Shown piece after piece: positions 17,000-25,884 of a stretch of DNA of 63,110 nt. The stretch's first letter is position 1. Every line of letters starts with the position of its first letter. Both the position numbers and the translations under genes were made by a program. The stretch is from the NCBI RefSeq assembly GCF_000282055.1, contig NZ_AKJZ01000074.1, positions 1 through 63,110 of the forward strand. Direction: 5' to 3'. The DNA comes from Flavobacterium sp. CF136 (GTDB lineage: Bacteria > Bacteroidota > Bacteroidia > Flavobacteriales > Flavobacteriaceae). The notes beneath the pieces were generated by a model. It was not told where the DNA came from. It was given only the letters and a program-made list of their open reading frames with translations, and ran no database searches.

Positions 17000-18268
17000 A
17001 TGAAAAGTAAGTATGTAATACTAGCATCAGCATTATTGATTTCGGTAGCTACTTTTGCTCAAAAAGATCAAATAAAAAGTGCAGAAAAAGCATTAAAAAG
17101 CGGTGATGCCCAAGGAGCAATTACGATATTAAAAGATGCTGAAAATATGGTAGTAAATGCCAAAGACGTTGAGCAGGCCCAATACTATTTTGTAAAAGGG
17201 AATGCTTATTTAGACCTGGCAAATAAAAAAGTAGAAGAAGGTAAAAACTTATCTCTTGCTGCAGAGAGTTATAAAAAATTAATTGACATTGAAAAAGCTT
17301 CGGGTAAGGTGAAATATTCTACTCAGGCAGCAACATCAATAACTGAAATTAAAGGAAAATTGATTAATGCAGCCATTGCTGATACTCAATCTAATAAAAG
17401 TATTGAAGGGGCAAAAAAATTATATGACGCTTATCAATTAGATAAAAAAGATACAATTAATTTATATTATGCTGCTTCAACATACGTAAATGCTCAGGAT
17501 TATGACTCAGCACTTGCAGCTTATGAAGAATTAAAAAAATTAAATTATTCAGGAAAAGGAACCAGTTATACTGCTGTAAATAAAGCTTCAGGTAACGAAG
17601 ATGGTTTTAATACTGCAAACGAAAGAGATTTAGCTGTAAAATTAGGAACACACGAAAAACCTAAAACTGAAGTGATTCCTTCAAAAAGAGGAGAAATCTA
17701 CAAAAATTTAGCTTTGATCTTAGTTCAGAAAGGACGAATTGAAGATGCTAAAAAAGCAGTAGCAGATGCGAGAAAAACGAATCCGGAAGATACTTCTCTA
17801 ATTCTTTCAGAGGCTAATTTATATTTAGAAACTAAAGATTTCGAAACATATAAAAAATTAGTTGGAGAAGCTTTACAAAAAGAACCAAACAATGCAGATT
17901 TAATTTTTAATTTGGGTGTAATTAGTGCTAATGCTAAAAACCCTGTTGATGCTGAAAAATATTATTTGAAAGCTATTGAAATTAATCCAAATTATTCAAA
18001 TGCTTATCTGAATCTTGCGGCTTTAAAATTAGAAGCTGAAAAACCAATTATTGACGAAATGAATAAATTGGGAACTTCTGCAAAAGATATGAAACGTTAT
18101 GATGTATTAAAAGCACAAAGAGAAAGTGTTTTTAGAAGTGTGATTCCATATCTTAAAAAAGCAAATGAGTTAGATCCAAAAAATCAAGATGTTTCTAAAA
18201 CATTATTGGGTGTTTACAAAGCATTAGAAATGACTGCTGAAGCAAAAGCATTAAAAGCTACAATGTAA
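17000..18268 (+). CDS. secreted tetratricopeptide-repeat protein
   Basis: A 422-residue protein read from the ATG at 17000 (MKSKYVILASALLISVATFAQ), which makes a standard signal peptide cleaved after AQ. An upstream in-frame TTG at 16991 adds only three residues and is less likely. The mature protein is helical, with TPR units such as NADLIFNLGVISANAKNPVD and NYSNAYLNLAALKLEAEKP near residues 290-355. It is expected in the periplasm, acting as a scaffold for unknown partners. It follows gyrA by 40 bp and may be cotranscribed with it. A strong terminator closes the unit. Confidence 0.85.
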   Translation: MKSKYVILASALLISVATFAQKDQIKSAEKALKSGDAQGAITILKDAENMVVNAKDVEQAQYYFVKGNAYLDLANKKVEEGKNLSLAAESYKKLIDIEKASGKVKYSTQAATSITEIKGKLINAAIADTQSNKSIEGAKKLYDAYQLDKKDTINLYYAASTYVNAQDYDSALAAYEELKKLNYSGKGTSYTAVNKASGNEDGFNTANERDLAVKLGTHEKPKTEVIPSKRGEIYKNLALILVQKGRIEDAKKAVADARKTNPEDTSLILSEANLYLETKDFETYKKLVGEALQKEPNNADLIFNLGVISANAKNPVDAEKYYLKAIEINPNYSNAYLNLAALKLEAEKPIIDEMNKLGTSAKDMKRYDVLKAQRESVFRSVIPYLKKANELDPKNQDVSKTLLGVYKALEMTAEAKALKATM

Positions 18269-18287
18269 TACGTATTACCTTGTAAAT

Positions 18288-18326
18288 AAAAAAACCGTCT
18301 AAAATATTTTAGACGGTTTTTTTATT
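18288..18326 (+). terminator. intrinsic terminator after the TPR gene
   Basis: AAACCGTCTAAAA (from 18292) pairs with TTTTAGACGGTTT (to 18320) around a tiny loop, then a T-run; an A-run on the other side makes it potentially bidirectional. Confidence 0.92.
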
Positions 18327-18370
18327 TACAAGTTTTTCACTTTTGTATGCATGTTTGGATTTGACAAATT

Positions 18371-18408
18371 GTGAACAAAAAAAAGACCATCAAAATGACA
18401 GTCTTTTA
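18371..18408 (-). terminator. candidate terminator of the His-rich gene
   Basis: On the minus strand AAAAGAC and GTCTTTT frame a TCA/TGA inner pair, followed by a run of eight T (plus-strand A-run 18378-18385 region). It faces the gene ending at 18463. Confidence 0.55.
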
Positions 18409-18462
18409 TTTATTTAAATTCTTTTAGTATAACAGAAAGAATCGTAAAATTATTTTTTAGTA

Positions 18463-18960
18463 TTAATGTTTTCCGTGACCATGACCGTGACCATTACCAT
18501 TACCTTTTTTGCCATGACCATTATCATGGCGATCGTTATCATGACGATCATAATCGCGACCATTATCTCCTCTGTCTCCTCTTGGTCTAAAAGGTCTTTG
18601 TGGAGCACCATGGTATCCTTTGTAATATTTTGTTCTGTGTTTATTATAGTAAACATAAGGAGTTCTTCCATGGTAATCATTTAAAACAACTTTATAACCT
18701 GAATACAAATCGTAGTTTCTGTATTGTCTTGGTAAACGACTTGATCTAATCCATGTTCCGCCACCCAAATAAATAAATTGTGCTGCCCTTACATCATAAT
18801 ACGCTTCGATATCCGGTAAATAATAATATTCCATATTTGTATATCCTACTGGGCCCCATACAGGCGGTGTTCCTATATTGACATTAACAGATACTTGTGC
18901 CTGTGTTGTACTTGCAACCAGTAGAAATAATCCGGCGATTGCTATTTTAATTGTTTTCAT
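18463..18960 (-). CDS. secreted His/Gly/Asp-rich protein of unknown function
   Basis: A 165-residue protein with a clear signal peptide (MKTIKIAIAGLFLLVASTTQAQ). The first mature half is Tyr-rich (MEYYYLPDIEAYYDVRAAQF; GGGTWIRSSRLP), with the look of a short beta domain found in many flavobacterial secreted proteins. The last 45 residues are a tail of Asp, His, Asn, Gly and Lys ending GNGHGHGHGKH, encoded by DNA with imperfect short tandem repeats. Such a tail may bind metal or polyanions, but no function is known to me. It stands alone between two terminators. Confidence 0.75.
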   Translation of the reverse strand: MKTIKIAIAGLFLLVASTTQAQVSVNVNIGTPPVWGPVGYTNMEYYYLPDIEAYYDVRAAQFIYLGGGTWIRSSRLPRQYRNYDLYSGYKVVLNDYHGRTPYVYYNKHRTKYYKGYHGAPQRPFRPRGDRGDNGRDYDRHDNDRHDNGHGKKGNGNGHGHGHGKH

Positions 18961-19009
18961 CTTTTTTTTATTTTATGTTAATCTATATATAGGTATTCAT
19001 ATACTGTGC

Positions 19010-19017
19010 CAAAGATA
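19010..19017 (-). promoter_or_regulatory. -7 box for the His-rich protein gene
   Basis: On the minus strand the sequence is TATCTTTG, matching TAnnTTTG, about 50 bases upstream of the ATG at 18960. No clear -33 TTTG partner was found. Confidence 0.45.
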
Positions 19018-19144
19018 TAAAAACATATATGTTTTTATATGTAAAATTAATTGTTGTGTAAATATTTTTATTATTATGTTTGTGTTAATAAATTGATATT
19101 TAGTTCCTTATGAAACATTTTGAGTTTTTATAAAAAGAATAAAA

Positions 19145-20968
19145 TTATTTGTACTCTACAATTCCTGGCTTAGCCAATTCAAAAGACTGAAGCCCAAAAT
19201 CCGAAGTTTGAAAAGTATTCGTTTTAAATACTGAATCACCCTGATTAGGAATAGTCGGATAATAAGAAAGTGAAATCTGAAAAGAATTAAACACTAAATA
19301 ATCATTACTGATCAAAAGTCCGACACTTAGTTTTGAATAATATTTATTTTGAAATAATCCCGAGTCACTATTTCCCAATACAGCTATGGAATAATTAAAA
19401 TATGGATTTATCCTAAAACCTAAAATCTCTTTAGGTGCATAGGTCTGTGTCTGTAAACTTAACACCATTTTACTTTTGCCATAAACAGCGGCGTTAAAGC
19501 CTTGCAGACCATAATTTTCATTTATTGTAAGTTGATCTCCAATAGAATTTGCACGATTTATTCCAACAATTACTTCGGGTTTTATGAATTGTCTCAATTT
19601 CCAGGTTCCAATTTCTAATAAATTAGTAAAATAATTAGCTTCAAGTGAAATTGAAGTCTGATAAGTTTTAGACTCGTGAAAAAAAGTACCCATTTCGAAA
19701 TTAGTACTCAAAAACCCCCATTTATAATAATCCCCAAAAGAAAACTGGGCGCCTAAATATGGCCGCCACATATTATTTTTGAACTGGTAACCAGCTGTAA
19801 TTCCATATATTCTTCCAATGGGAACATCTTCAGTATTTCCGTTTCTAAAAATATAATTGTCTTTTACGAATTCACGTGTGTTAATTCCAAATCCCATTAA
19901 AAACTGTTGTTCATCTGAGAAAAAGTTAATTGAATCATATTCTATCGAAGGTTTTTCAGTATAATCAATATCTAAAAAACGTCCGGATATGACAAGATTG
20001 GTGGTCCTGTCATTTTTAGAATTTAAACTGGTAATATTAAATGCTTTACCAAGCCAAAAATCATGTAAATTGTTTTTAAAAGACTGGAACTGGTAATTTA
20101 AATTTGCATCTTGTAATGTGTCTTTCCTAAATTGTTGTTCGAGCTTAATCCCTCCAGCCCATTTCGTCAAAGGGGAGTAAAACGGACGTTCGATAGCAAT
20201 ACTTTTATTGTAGTTGTCGTCTAAATCCGTATAATATTTGAATTTTGTAGTGATAAAAGTATTTTTGATATTTGGAATTGTATAAGTTGCATCATGACCA
20301 TCATGACCGTCTTCAAATCTATTGGTAAATTTATATTCGAGTTGTTGGCCGGTACCTAAAATATTGCGATCATTAAATCCGACTGAAATTTTTGAACTTG
20401 ATATTGAAAATTTAGGTAATAAGCTCCAGGCATCTAAAACACGGACTGTAATATCTATGGAATCATTTGTTGATGAGATTAGCTCTTCTGAGATTGTAAC
20501 TCTGCTTACAAACCGTTGTGATCGAATAATACGTTCGGTTTCTTTTATTTTATAGGCGCTATACAAGGAATTTTTCCTAAAAAGCAATAAATTTTGAATG
20601 GCAAACTTTTTAGTTTTCAGATGCATCCTGTTTCCTGTTCTTTCTCCCCAATTTTTTGGAACCATCGTAGAATCAGTATCAGAAAGTCCAAACGGATCCA
20701 GGGTTATAATTCTGATATTGCGAATAATTTTCCCGTCAATATCCGGCAGGTGTGTTTTTTCAACCAAAGTCTTGTTTTTCTTTTTTATTTTGGAAGGTTT
20801 GAAAATTATCCTTTTTATGAAGTTTGTAACTTCTCTTTTTTTACTAATCTTTTTTGTTTCAGAAGAGGTTTCGGTGCTGTCTTTTTTAGTTTTTTTTTCT
20901 TGTGAAAAGACTCCCTGAGAACAAATCCAAAGTAAAAGTAAAATTATTATTTTTAGGTTTCGAAACAT
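19145..20968 (-). CDS. outer-membrane beta-barrel protein (Omp85/BamA-like)
   Basis: A 607-residue protein with a signal peptide ending VFSQ (about residue 23). A Lys/Ser-rich stretch follows at 24-70. A POTRA-like domain is at about 75-180 (KIIRNIRIITLDPFG; SAYKIKETERIIRSQRFVSRV). The remaining residues form amphipathic beta strands rich in alternating aromatics, the pattern of a C-terminal barrel. This resembles a single-POTRA BamA/TamA or surface-antigen family protein, but the final residue is Lys (AKPGIVEYK) and not the usual aromatic. The job could be outer-membrane assembly or transport; I cannot say which. Confidence 0.7.
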   Translation of the reverse strand: MFRNLKIIILLLLWICSQGVFSQEKKTKKDSTETSSETKKISKKREVTNFIKRIIFKPSKIKKKNKTLVEKTHLPDIDGKIIRNIRIITLDPFGLSDTDSTMVPKNWGERTGNRMHLKTKKFAIQNLLLFRKNSLYSAYKIKETERIIRSQRFVSRVTISEELISSTNDSIDITVRVLDAWSLLPKFSISSSKISVGFNDRNILGTGQQLEYKFTNRFEDGHDGHDATYTIPNIKNTFITTKFKYYTDLDDNYNKSIAIERPFYSPLTKWAGGIKLEQQFRKDTLQDANLNYQFQSFKNNLHDFWLGKAFNITSLNSKNDRTTNLVISGRFLDIDYTEKPSIEYDSINFFSDEQQFLMGFGINTREFVKDNYIFRNGNTEDVPIGRIYGITAGYQFKNNMWRPYLGAQFSFGDYYKWGFLSTNFEMGTFFHESKTYQTSISLEANYFTNLLEIGTWKLRQFIKPEVIVGINRANSIGDQLTINENYGLQGFNAAVYGKSKMVLSLQTQTYAPKEILGFRINPYFNYSIAVLGNSDSGLFQNKYYSKLSVGLLISNDYLVFNSFQISLSYYPTIPNQGDSVFKTNTFQTSDFGLQSFELAKPGIVEYK

Positions 20969-21028
20969 CTAATAAAGTTAGCTTAATTAAGGAATAAAAC
21001 GATAAGGATAAAAACATATTGCCGGGTT

Positions 21029-22129
21029 TTAATTTTCAACTTTTAATCTTCTAATTCTCCATGCAAATTTCTTAGGCATATGATTTCCCATTAAATATCC
21101 CCATGGTTCCAAAGGTTCTATTTTGTCAAATATTATTTTTAAAATCGCCAAAAGAGGTATAGCTAAAAACATGCCTGAAATACCGGCTGCAGCACCTCCA
21201 ATTATAATTCCTAAAATTGAAACAAACGCATTAATTTCAACTTTTGAATTAATTATTAAGGGAACAAGTATATTATTGTCAATTAATTGAACTATTATAT
21301 TTACAACTAAAATGCCTACTATTATTGATGTCTCCGAGGTTCCGGTAAGCGATGCAAAAAGCGTTATTATACCTGCTGCAAAAATCCCGATATATGGAAT
21401 AAGGTTTAAAAGACCGGTTATAAGCCCTAATAAAATAAAATATTTTACACCAATAATCCAAAGCCCTAAACTTGTTAAAACTGAAACAACAATCATTTCC
21501 AATATTAAGCTTACAATGTAATTATTTATGGAAACTTTTATTTGTGATAAAATATCTTTTAAAGTTGAATGGTTTTCTTTGTTAATTAATTTTACAAGGA
21601 AAAGAATAAAATGATCTTTGTATAATAAGAATAAAAAGGTATAGATTGGAATTATGGTACAATCTAAAAGGAGATCACTTATTGAAATTATTGCAGAACC
21701 AATAGTAGCTTTTCCGTCTTTAACAGAATCTTTAGTTACATTATCGATATACTTTTTTTGTTCTCCAATACTTATATTAAAATTATCCTTGATGTATTTA
21801 TGGATGTCAATTATAAAAGAATTGACATTTTTTTTAATAGTTTCTACATCATTAGCCATGTCAGTAACCTGATAGGAAATAAAAACAAGTATGCCAATAA
21901 TAAACGATGCAAAAAGTAAAACACACATTATTGCAGCAAAATGCCTGGAGAATTTAAATTTTGTATTTAAAAATGTGAAAAGAGGTAATAGTAAAACGGC
22001 GAGCAAAAATGCCATAAGTACAGGCGTAATAATATCTTTTCCAATGCAGAATATTACACTAAAAGAAATTAAAATTAATAAAATGCAAGAAAATTTAATG
22101 TAAAAAGGGAATGGTAGCTTTTGGTTCAT
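21029..22129 (-). CDS. AI-2E family (PerM/TqsA-type) transporter
   Basis: A 366-residue polytopic membrane protein. Hydrophobic segments lie near residues 10-30, 33-52, 63-83, 150-170, 205-230, 232-262, 267-285 and 300-335, with the long soluble loop of the family at about 90-145. The DNNILVPLIINSKVEINAFV segment matches the conserved C-terminal signature. The family includes a putative AI-2 exporter and Na+/H+ antiporters, so the substrate cannot be assigned. It is likely a single-gene unit, with 115 bp separating it from the next minus-strand gene. Confidence 0.88.
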   Translation of the reverse strand: MNQKLPFPFYIKFSCILLILISFSVIFCIGKDIITPVLMAFLLAVLLLPLFTFLNTKFKFSRHFAAIMCVLLFASFIIGILVFISYQVTDMANDVETIKKNVNSFIIDIHKYIKDNFNISIGEQKKYIDNVTKDSVKDGKATIGSAIISISDLLLDCTIIPIYTFLFLLYKDHFILFLVKLINKENHSTLKDILSQIKVSINNYIVSLILEMIVVSVLTSLGLWIIGVKYFILLGLITGLLNLIPYIGIFAAGIITLFASLTGTSETSIIVGILVVNIIVQLIDNNILVPLIINSKVEINAFVSILGIIIGGAAAGISGMFLAIPLLAILKIIFDKIEPLEPWGYLMGNHMPKKFAWRIRRLKVEN

Positions 22130-22244
22130 TTCACGAGTTTTAAAACTAAAGAATTGTTAAACAAAGGTTATACTTTATTTAAGTTATAATGTTTTAGTTT
22201 TTGAACTTTAGTTTATAAAATTCCCATTCACTTTAAATGTGAGA

Positions 22245-22775
22245 TTAATCAAAAAACTCTTTTTCATCATAATGGGCAGGGATAATCGATATTCCTTTTT
22301 GTAGTAAAAGATTATTCGGAAAGATAATTTTCTCGCCGTCTTTAGTTTTTAAATTAACATGAAAAGCACTGATATCTTCGATTTCGGCTTCAATAGGAAA
22401 ATCTTTATCATGAATTTTTATGGTATCGCCAATTCGAAATGGAAAAGAAAAAAACAAAATCATTCCTGATGTTATGTTGCTCAAAATTGACCATTGTGCA
22501 AACATTGCAACGCCAATAACAGTAGTAATCGAAGAGATTGTTATAAAAATATCTTTAGTTTGAACACCCCAAATAACTATCAGGCTGATTATAATAAACA
22601 GATTTATGAATATATGGACATACTTAATAACCAGATTAGCCCTGTGTTCAAGGATTTGACTTGTTTTTGCATAACGACGAATCAGTTTGTCGGCAATAAT
22701 TCTCAGGAATATTAAAACAATTAATAAAATTCCTGTGACAAGTATTTGATGTGTATATTCTTTGAAAAAAAACAT
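22245..22775 (-). CDS. small MscS-type mechanosensitive channel
   Basis: A 176-residue inner-membrane protein. Three hydrophobic helices cover about residues 8-28, 48-68 and 73-100, and the last corresponds to the pore-lining TM3. A short MscS beta domain follows (FFSFPFRIGDTIKIHDKDFP, then IIFPNNLLLQKGISI). It lacks the large C-terminal vestibule of E. coli MscS (286 residues), so it is a minimal member. Expected role is relief of hypo-osmotic pressure. It lies 10 bp downstream of maf on the same strand. Confidence 0.87.
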   Translation of the reverse strand: MFFFKEYTHQILVTGILLIVLIFLRIIADKLIRRYAKTSQILEHRANLVIKYVHIFINLFIIISLIVIWGVQTKDIFITISSITTVIGVAMFAQWSILSNITSGMILFFSFPFRIGDTIKIHDKDFPIEAEIEDISAFHVNLKTKDGEKIIFPNNLLLQKGISIIPAHYDEKEFFD

Positions 22776-22785
22776 AAATTAAATT

Positions 22786-23370
22786 TTACTCTAAAGTACT
22801 CAAATATTTATAAACTTTTGCAGTAGGCAGTCCCATGACATTAGTGTATGAGCCTTCGACTTTGGCAACTGCCATAAAACCGAACCACTCTTGTATGCCA
22901 TAAGCACCCGCTTTATCGTATGGTTTATAGTTTTCTATATAATACAAAATAGCTTCGTCTGACAGTTCATTAAAAGTAACTTTTGTAATATCATTTAAAA
23001 GAACAGAAGCAGAGTTGGTCTTAAAACAAACCGATGTAATTACTTCATGGGTTTTATTTGACATTGATTTTATCATTTCAAAAGCTTCTTGTGCATTTTT
23101 AGGTTTCCCCAAAGCTTTGTTTTCATGCCAGACAATTGTGTCACTGGTTACTAAAATTTCATTTGTTTTCAAGTCTCCTTCAAAGGCATTTGCTTTCAGT
23201 TTTGCCAGATAATCGGTTATTTCAACTGCTTTTAACTCAGGAGGATATATTTCTTCAATTTCTTTTAAGCGAATTTCGAAATCTAAATCCAGGTCTTTGA
23301 AAAATTGTTGTCTTCTTGGCGAACCTGAAGCAAGTATTAAGGTGTATTTTTTTAATTTTTCTTTAAGCAT
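22786..23370 (-). CDS. maf: Maf-family nucleotide pyrophosphatase
   Basis: A 194-residue cytoplasmic protein of the Maf/HAM1-like fold that hydrolyses non-canonical or excess nucleoside triphosphates. The hallmark N-terminal motif ILASGSPRRQQFF is at about 12-24, the catalytic TSDTIVWHENKALGKP is near 74-89, and DKAGAYGIQEWFGF is near 152-165. The last motif resembles the dTTP/UTP-acting YhdE-type group more than YceF. It overlaps the upstream prenyltransferase gene by 8 bp, so the two are translationally coupled. Confidence 0.93.
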   Translation of the reverse strand: MLKEKLKKYTLILASGSPRRQQFFKDLDLDFEIRLKEIEEIYPPELKAVEITDYLAKLKANAFEGDLKTNEILVTSDTIVWHENKALGKPKNAQEAFEMIKSMSNKTHEVITSVCFKTNSASVLLNDITKVTFNELSDEAILYYIENYKPYDKAGAYGIQEWFGFMAVAKVEGSYTNVMGLPTAKVYKYLSTLE

Positions 23371-24289
23371 TGTAATGAATATTTAACGTAATAACCACAA
23401 TTGATAAAATTCCGAAAAGTAAAATCAGTTTTAAAACAGTACTCAAATGATGAAAATCTTTTTTGGTTTTTGCCGTAAAAATTTTTATAATAAAATAAAG
23501 TAATGGAGCCAGGACCAAAATAAAAGAATATAAGGTAGCTATAAACAAACCGTTTTCTACAAAATAATTTTTAATGTAAAGTAATAATAAAACAAAAGGA
23601 ATGACTGAAATTACAAATACTATTTTTGCTGTTCGACTAATACCAATTGCAATAGGCAGGGTGTTCATTCCCTGATTATAATCTCCATCGACATCTTCTA
23701 TATCTTTAACTATTTCACGTATGAAGTTAATCATAAAAGCAAATAAGGCATAATCTGTTAAAATAGAAAATAAACTAGCCATTTGTGCTTTATTTTCTGC
23801 GGCCATTGCCGGAAAAATATCAAAAACACCAATAATAACAACACTTATTGCCAATAAAAATGCTACAACAAGGTTTCCTAAAATCATGATTTGTTTTAAG
23901 GTTGTAGAATAAAAATAAAGCAATGAAGCTATAAAAATAAAAATGGTTGCAAATCCCGGTCTCTGAATCACATTTGATAAATAAAACCCAATTGCAACAC
24001 CTGTAATGTTTAGTGCTATATAGATGTTATAACCATTTGTTTCTGAAATACCTCTGCCTATTATAACATCATTTGGTTTGTTGATTCTATCAGTTTCGAC
24101 ATCGAAAATATTATTAATTACATAACCTGCTGCGGCTATTAAAACGGTACTTAAAACCAATAAACCATATTGCCAGTCTGATAAAGCTAAAGGAATATTT
24201 TGTTGTTTTAAAAAAGAATAACGGAATAAAACCTGCATGAAAGCAAGCATCAGTAAGTTTTTATATCGGATGAGTTTGAGGAATTTCAT
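23363..24289 (-). CDS. UbiA-type prenyltransferase (geranylgeranylglycerol-phosphate synthase-like)
   Basis: A 308-residue integral membrane enzyme with about eight helices. The two Asp-rich metal/diphosphate motifs of the UbiA superfamily are present: NNIFDVETDRINKPND (about 60-75) and REIVKDIEDVDGDYNQG (about 190-206). Bacteroidota members in this gene context are usually named geranylgeranylglycerol-phosphate geranylgeranyltransferase, after the archaeal lipid enzyme. The actual acceptor in this organism is not shown by sequence. It overlaps maf by 8 bp and follows the HAD gene by 65 bp. Confidence 0.82.
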   Translation of the reverse strand: MKFLKLIRYKNLLMLAFMQVLFRYSFLKQQNIPLALSDWQYGLLVLSTVLIAAAGYVINNIFDVETDRINKPNDVIIGRGISETNGYNIYIALNITGVAIGFYLSNVIQRPGFATIFIFIASLLYFYSTTLKQIMILGNLVVAFLLAISVVIIGVFDIFPAMAAENKAQMASLFSILTDYALFAFMINFIREIVKDIEDVDGDYNQGMNTLPIAIGISRTAKIVFVISVIPFVLLLLYIKNYFVENGLFIATLYSFILVLAPLLYFIIKIFTAKTKKDFHHLSTVLKLILLFGILSIVVITLNIHYNA

Positions 24290-24354
24290 TTTTTAAGATT
24301 CTGAGAGGCTAAGTTACTAAGGTTCTAAGGTTTTTTGAAAACTGGTACTGAAAA

Positions 24355-24882
24355 CTAATCATGTTTTCCGTTAAAATATTCCATCCATTTCCCCTGTACT
24401 TTCATGACCTGTTCGATTACGTCACGTACAGCGCCTCTTCCGCCTTTGACGTGAGAAACATAACGGCAAATATTCTTAATTTCCGGGCTTGCATCTTGCG
24501 GGCAGGTTGGTAAGCCTACCAATTTCATGACATGAAAATCAGGAATATCATCACCCATATACAACACATTTTCAGGTTTTATATTGTTAATATCTGTGTA
24601 TTCCTTAAAAGTTTCCACTTTATCAGGTGTTCCTAAATGAATGTCAGTTATGCCTAAATTACGCAATCTTACACGAACACCTTCGTTGCTTCCGCCGGAA
24701 ATAATGCATACGTTAAAACCACTTTCTACAGCTGCTTTCATGGCATAGCCATCGCGAATGTTCATTGTACGAAGCATTTCGCCTTCGTTGGTTACAAAAA
24801 CGGAACTGTCTGTAAGTACGCCGTCAACATCAAAAATAAATGTTGTTATATCGTTCATTATTTCTTTAAAGTGTTTTGCCAT
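24355..24882 (-). CDS. KdsC-like HAD phosphatase
   Basis: A 175-residue haloacid-dehalogenase phosphatase without cap domain. Motif I is TFIFDVDGVLTDSS (nucleophile Asp near 19), motif II IISGGSN, motif III with Lys in PDKVETFKEY, and motif IV YMGDDIPDFHVM. This is the KdsC pattern, which acts on 3-deoxy-D-manno-octulosonate 8-phosphate in lipopolysaccharide synthesis, but several relatives act on other sugar phosphates and no kdsA/kdsD is adjacent. Its start overlaps the DUF2520 gene by 17 bp; an internal ATG eight codons in is an alternative start. Confidence 0.82.
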   Translation of the reverse strand: MAKHFKEIMNDITTFIFDVDGVLTDSSVFVTNEGEMLRTMNIRDGYAMKAAVESGFNVCIISGGSNEGVRVRLRNLGITDIHLGTPDKVETFKEYTDINNIKPENVLYMGDDIPDFHVMKLVGLPTCPQDASPEIKNICRYVSHVKGGRGAVRDVIEQVMKVQGKWMEYFNGKHD

Positions 24883-25627
24883 TATTTTGTATAGATTGTG
24901 TTAGTATTTTATAGATGTTTTTTTGATTTTCATTGGTTAAATACTCTAAATGAGCTGCAATTGTATTGGAATCATTCCGTTTTGCCGGACCTGTTTGTGC
25001 ATCAATTGGGTTTAATGTATTTATTTTTTCGGCAGTTTCCTGAATTAAAGGTTTTAGTATTTCGAAAGGAACATGATGTTCTTCACAAATTTCCTGACCA
25101 ATCTGGTACAAATAATTCGTAAAATTATTAACAAAAACAGCCGAAACGTGCAATGCTTTTCTTTGTTCAGAACTAATTTGGAAAACGGCTTTGGAAATAC
25201 TTTTGGCAACTGTTTCTAAAATTGCATAATCAGATTGGTTTTCAGCTTCCAGACAAATTGGAATCATCGAAAAATCTACAGCTTTATTTTTAGAAAAAGT
25301 TTGTAAAGGATAAAAAACGCCTCTTCGGTTTTTAGAGTCTAAAATATTCAGTGGGGCAGTTCCTGAAGTATGAACTATAAGTTTATCATCAAAAAGAAAT
25401 TGCTCTGAAACTTCGGCTATTGCATTATCAGAAACAGCTATAATGTATACATCAGATTCTTTTAAAGCAGAATACTCAGTTATGATTTTATCTGAATCGA
25501 GCAGATGTTCCAACGCTTCTTTTTTTCTTGAAAATACCTGTGCGATTTCAACAAGATCACTTTTTGAAAAAGCTTTTATCAAATGCTGAGCGACATTTCC
25601 GGAACCAATTAGCGTTATTTGAATCAT
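24866..25627 (-). CDS. Rossmann-fold DUF2520 protein
   Basis: A 253-residue protein. The N-terminal half is an NADP-binding Rossmann fold with GSGNVAQHLIKAFSKSD (glycine loop at about 8-13) and the VYIIAVSDNAIAEV strand. The C-terminal half is the helical DUF2520 domain (RKALHVSAVFVNNFTNYLYQ). The family resembles F420- or NADP-dependent oxidoreductases, with no settled reaction. A TAATTTTG box (plus strand 25632-25639) lies so close to the ATG that the transcript may be nearly leaderless. It heads the run of genes down to the MscS channel. Confidence 0.8.
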   Translation of the reverse strand: MIQITLIGSGNVAQHLIKAFSKSDLVEIAQVFSRKKEALEHLLDSDKIITEYSALKESDVYIIAVSDNAIAEVSEQFLFDDKLIVHTSGTAPLNILDSKNRRGVFYPLQTFSKNKAVDFSMIPICLEAENQSDYAILETVAKSISKAVFQISSEQRKALHVSAVFVNNFTNYLYQIGQEICEEHHVPFEILKPLIQETAEKINTLNPIDAQTGPAKRNDSNTIAAHLEYLTNENQKNIYKILTQSIQNNGKTL

Positions 25628-25631
25628 ATCG

Positions 25632-25639
25632 CAAAATTA
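25632..25639 (-). promoter_or_regulatory. -7 box of the DUF2520-HAD-UbiA-maf-mscS unit
   Basis: On the minus strand TAATTTTG matches TAnnTTTG and ends five bases before the ATG at 25627, so initiation would fall at or beside the start codon. Confidence 0.5.
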
Positions 25640-25843
25640 GCATTTTTTTTAAAGAGATTTACTTTGATTTTATTGGATATATTTTTTATTCCGGATTAAA
25701 AGACTGTATTAATTTTTGGCTTCTTTTTCAATTTATTTAAGAGATAAAAATATTTTTTCTGCATTTAAGAATTCGATCTTAAAAAGAACTCTTTTTTGGT
25801 TTTAATTAACAAACGCCAAATATTAGAACTCAACATTTTTAAG

Positions 25844-25851
25844 TACTTTTG
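25844..25851 (+). promoter_or_regulatory. -7 box of the cytochrome c biogenesis gene
   Basis: TACTTTTG matches TAnnTTTG. It lies 33 bases before the ATG at 25885 and overlaps an in-frame TTG at 25849, which argues that the TTG is not the translation start. Confidence 0.5.
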
Positions 25852-25884
25852 TGCCACTTTATATACACTGTAATTTCCTTAAAA

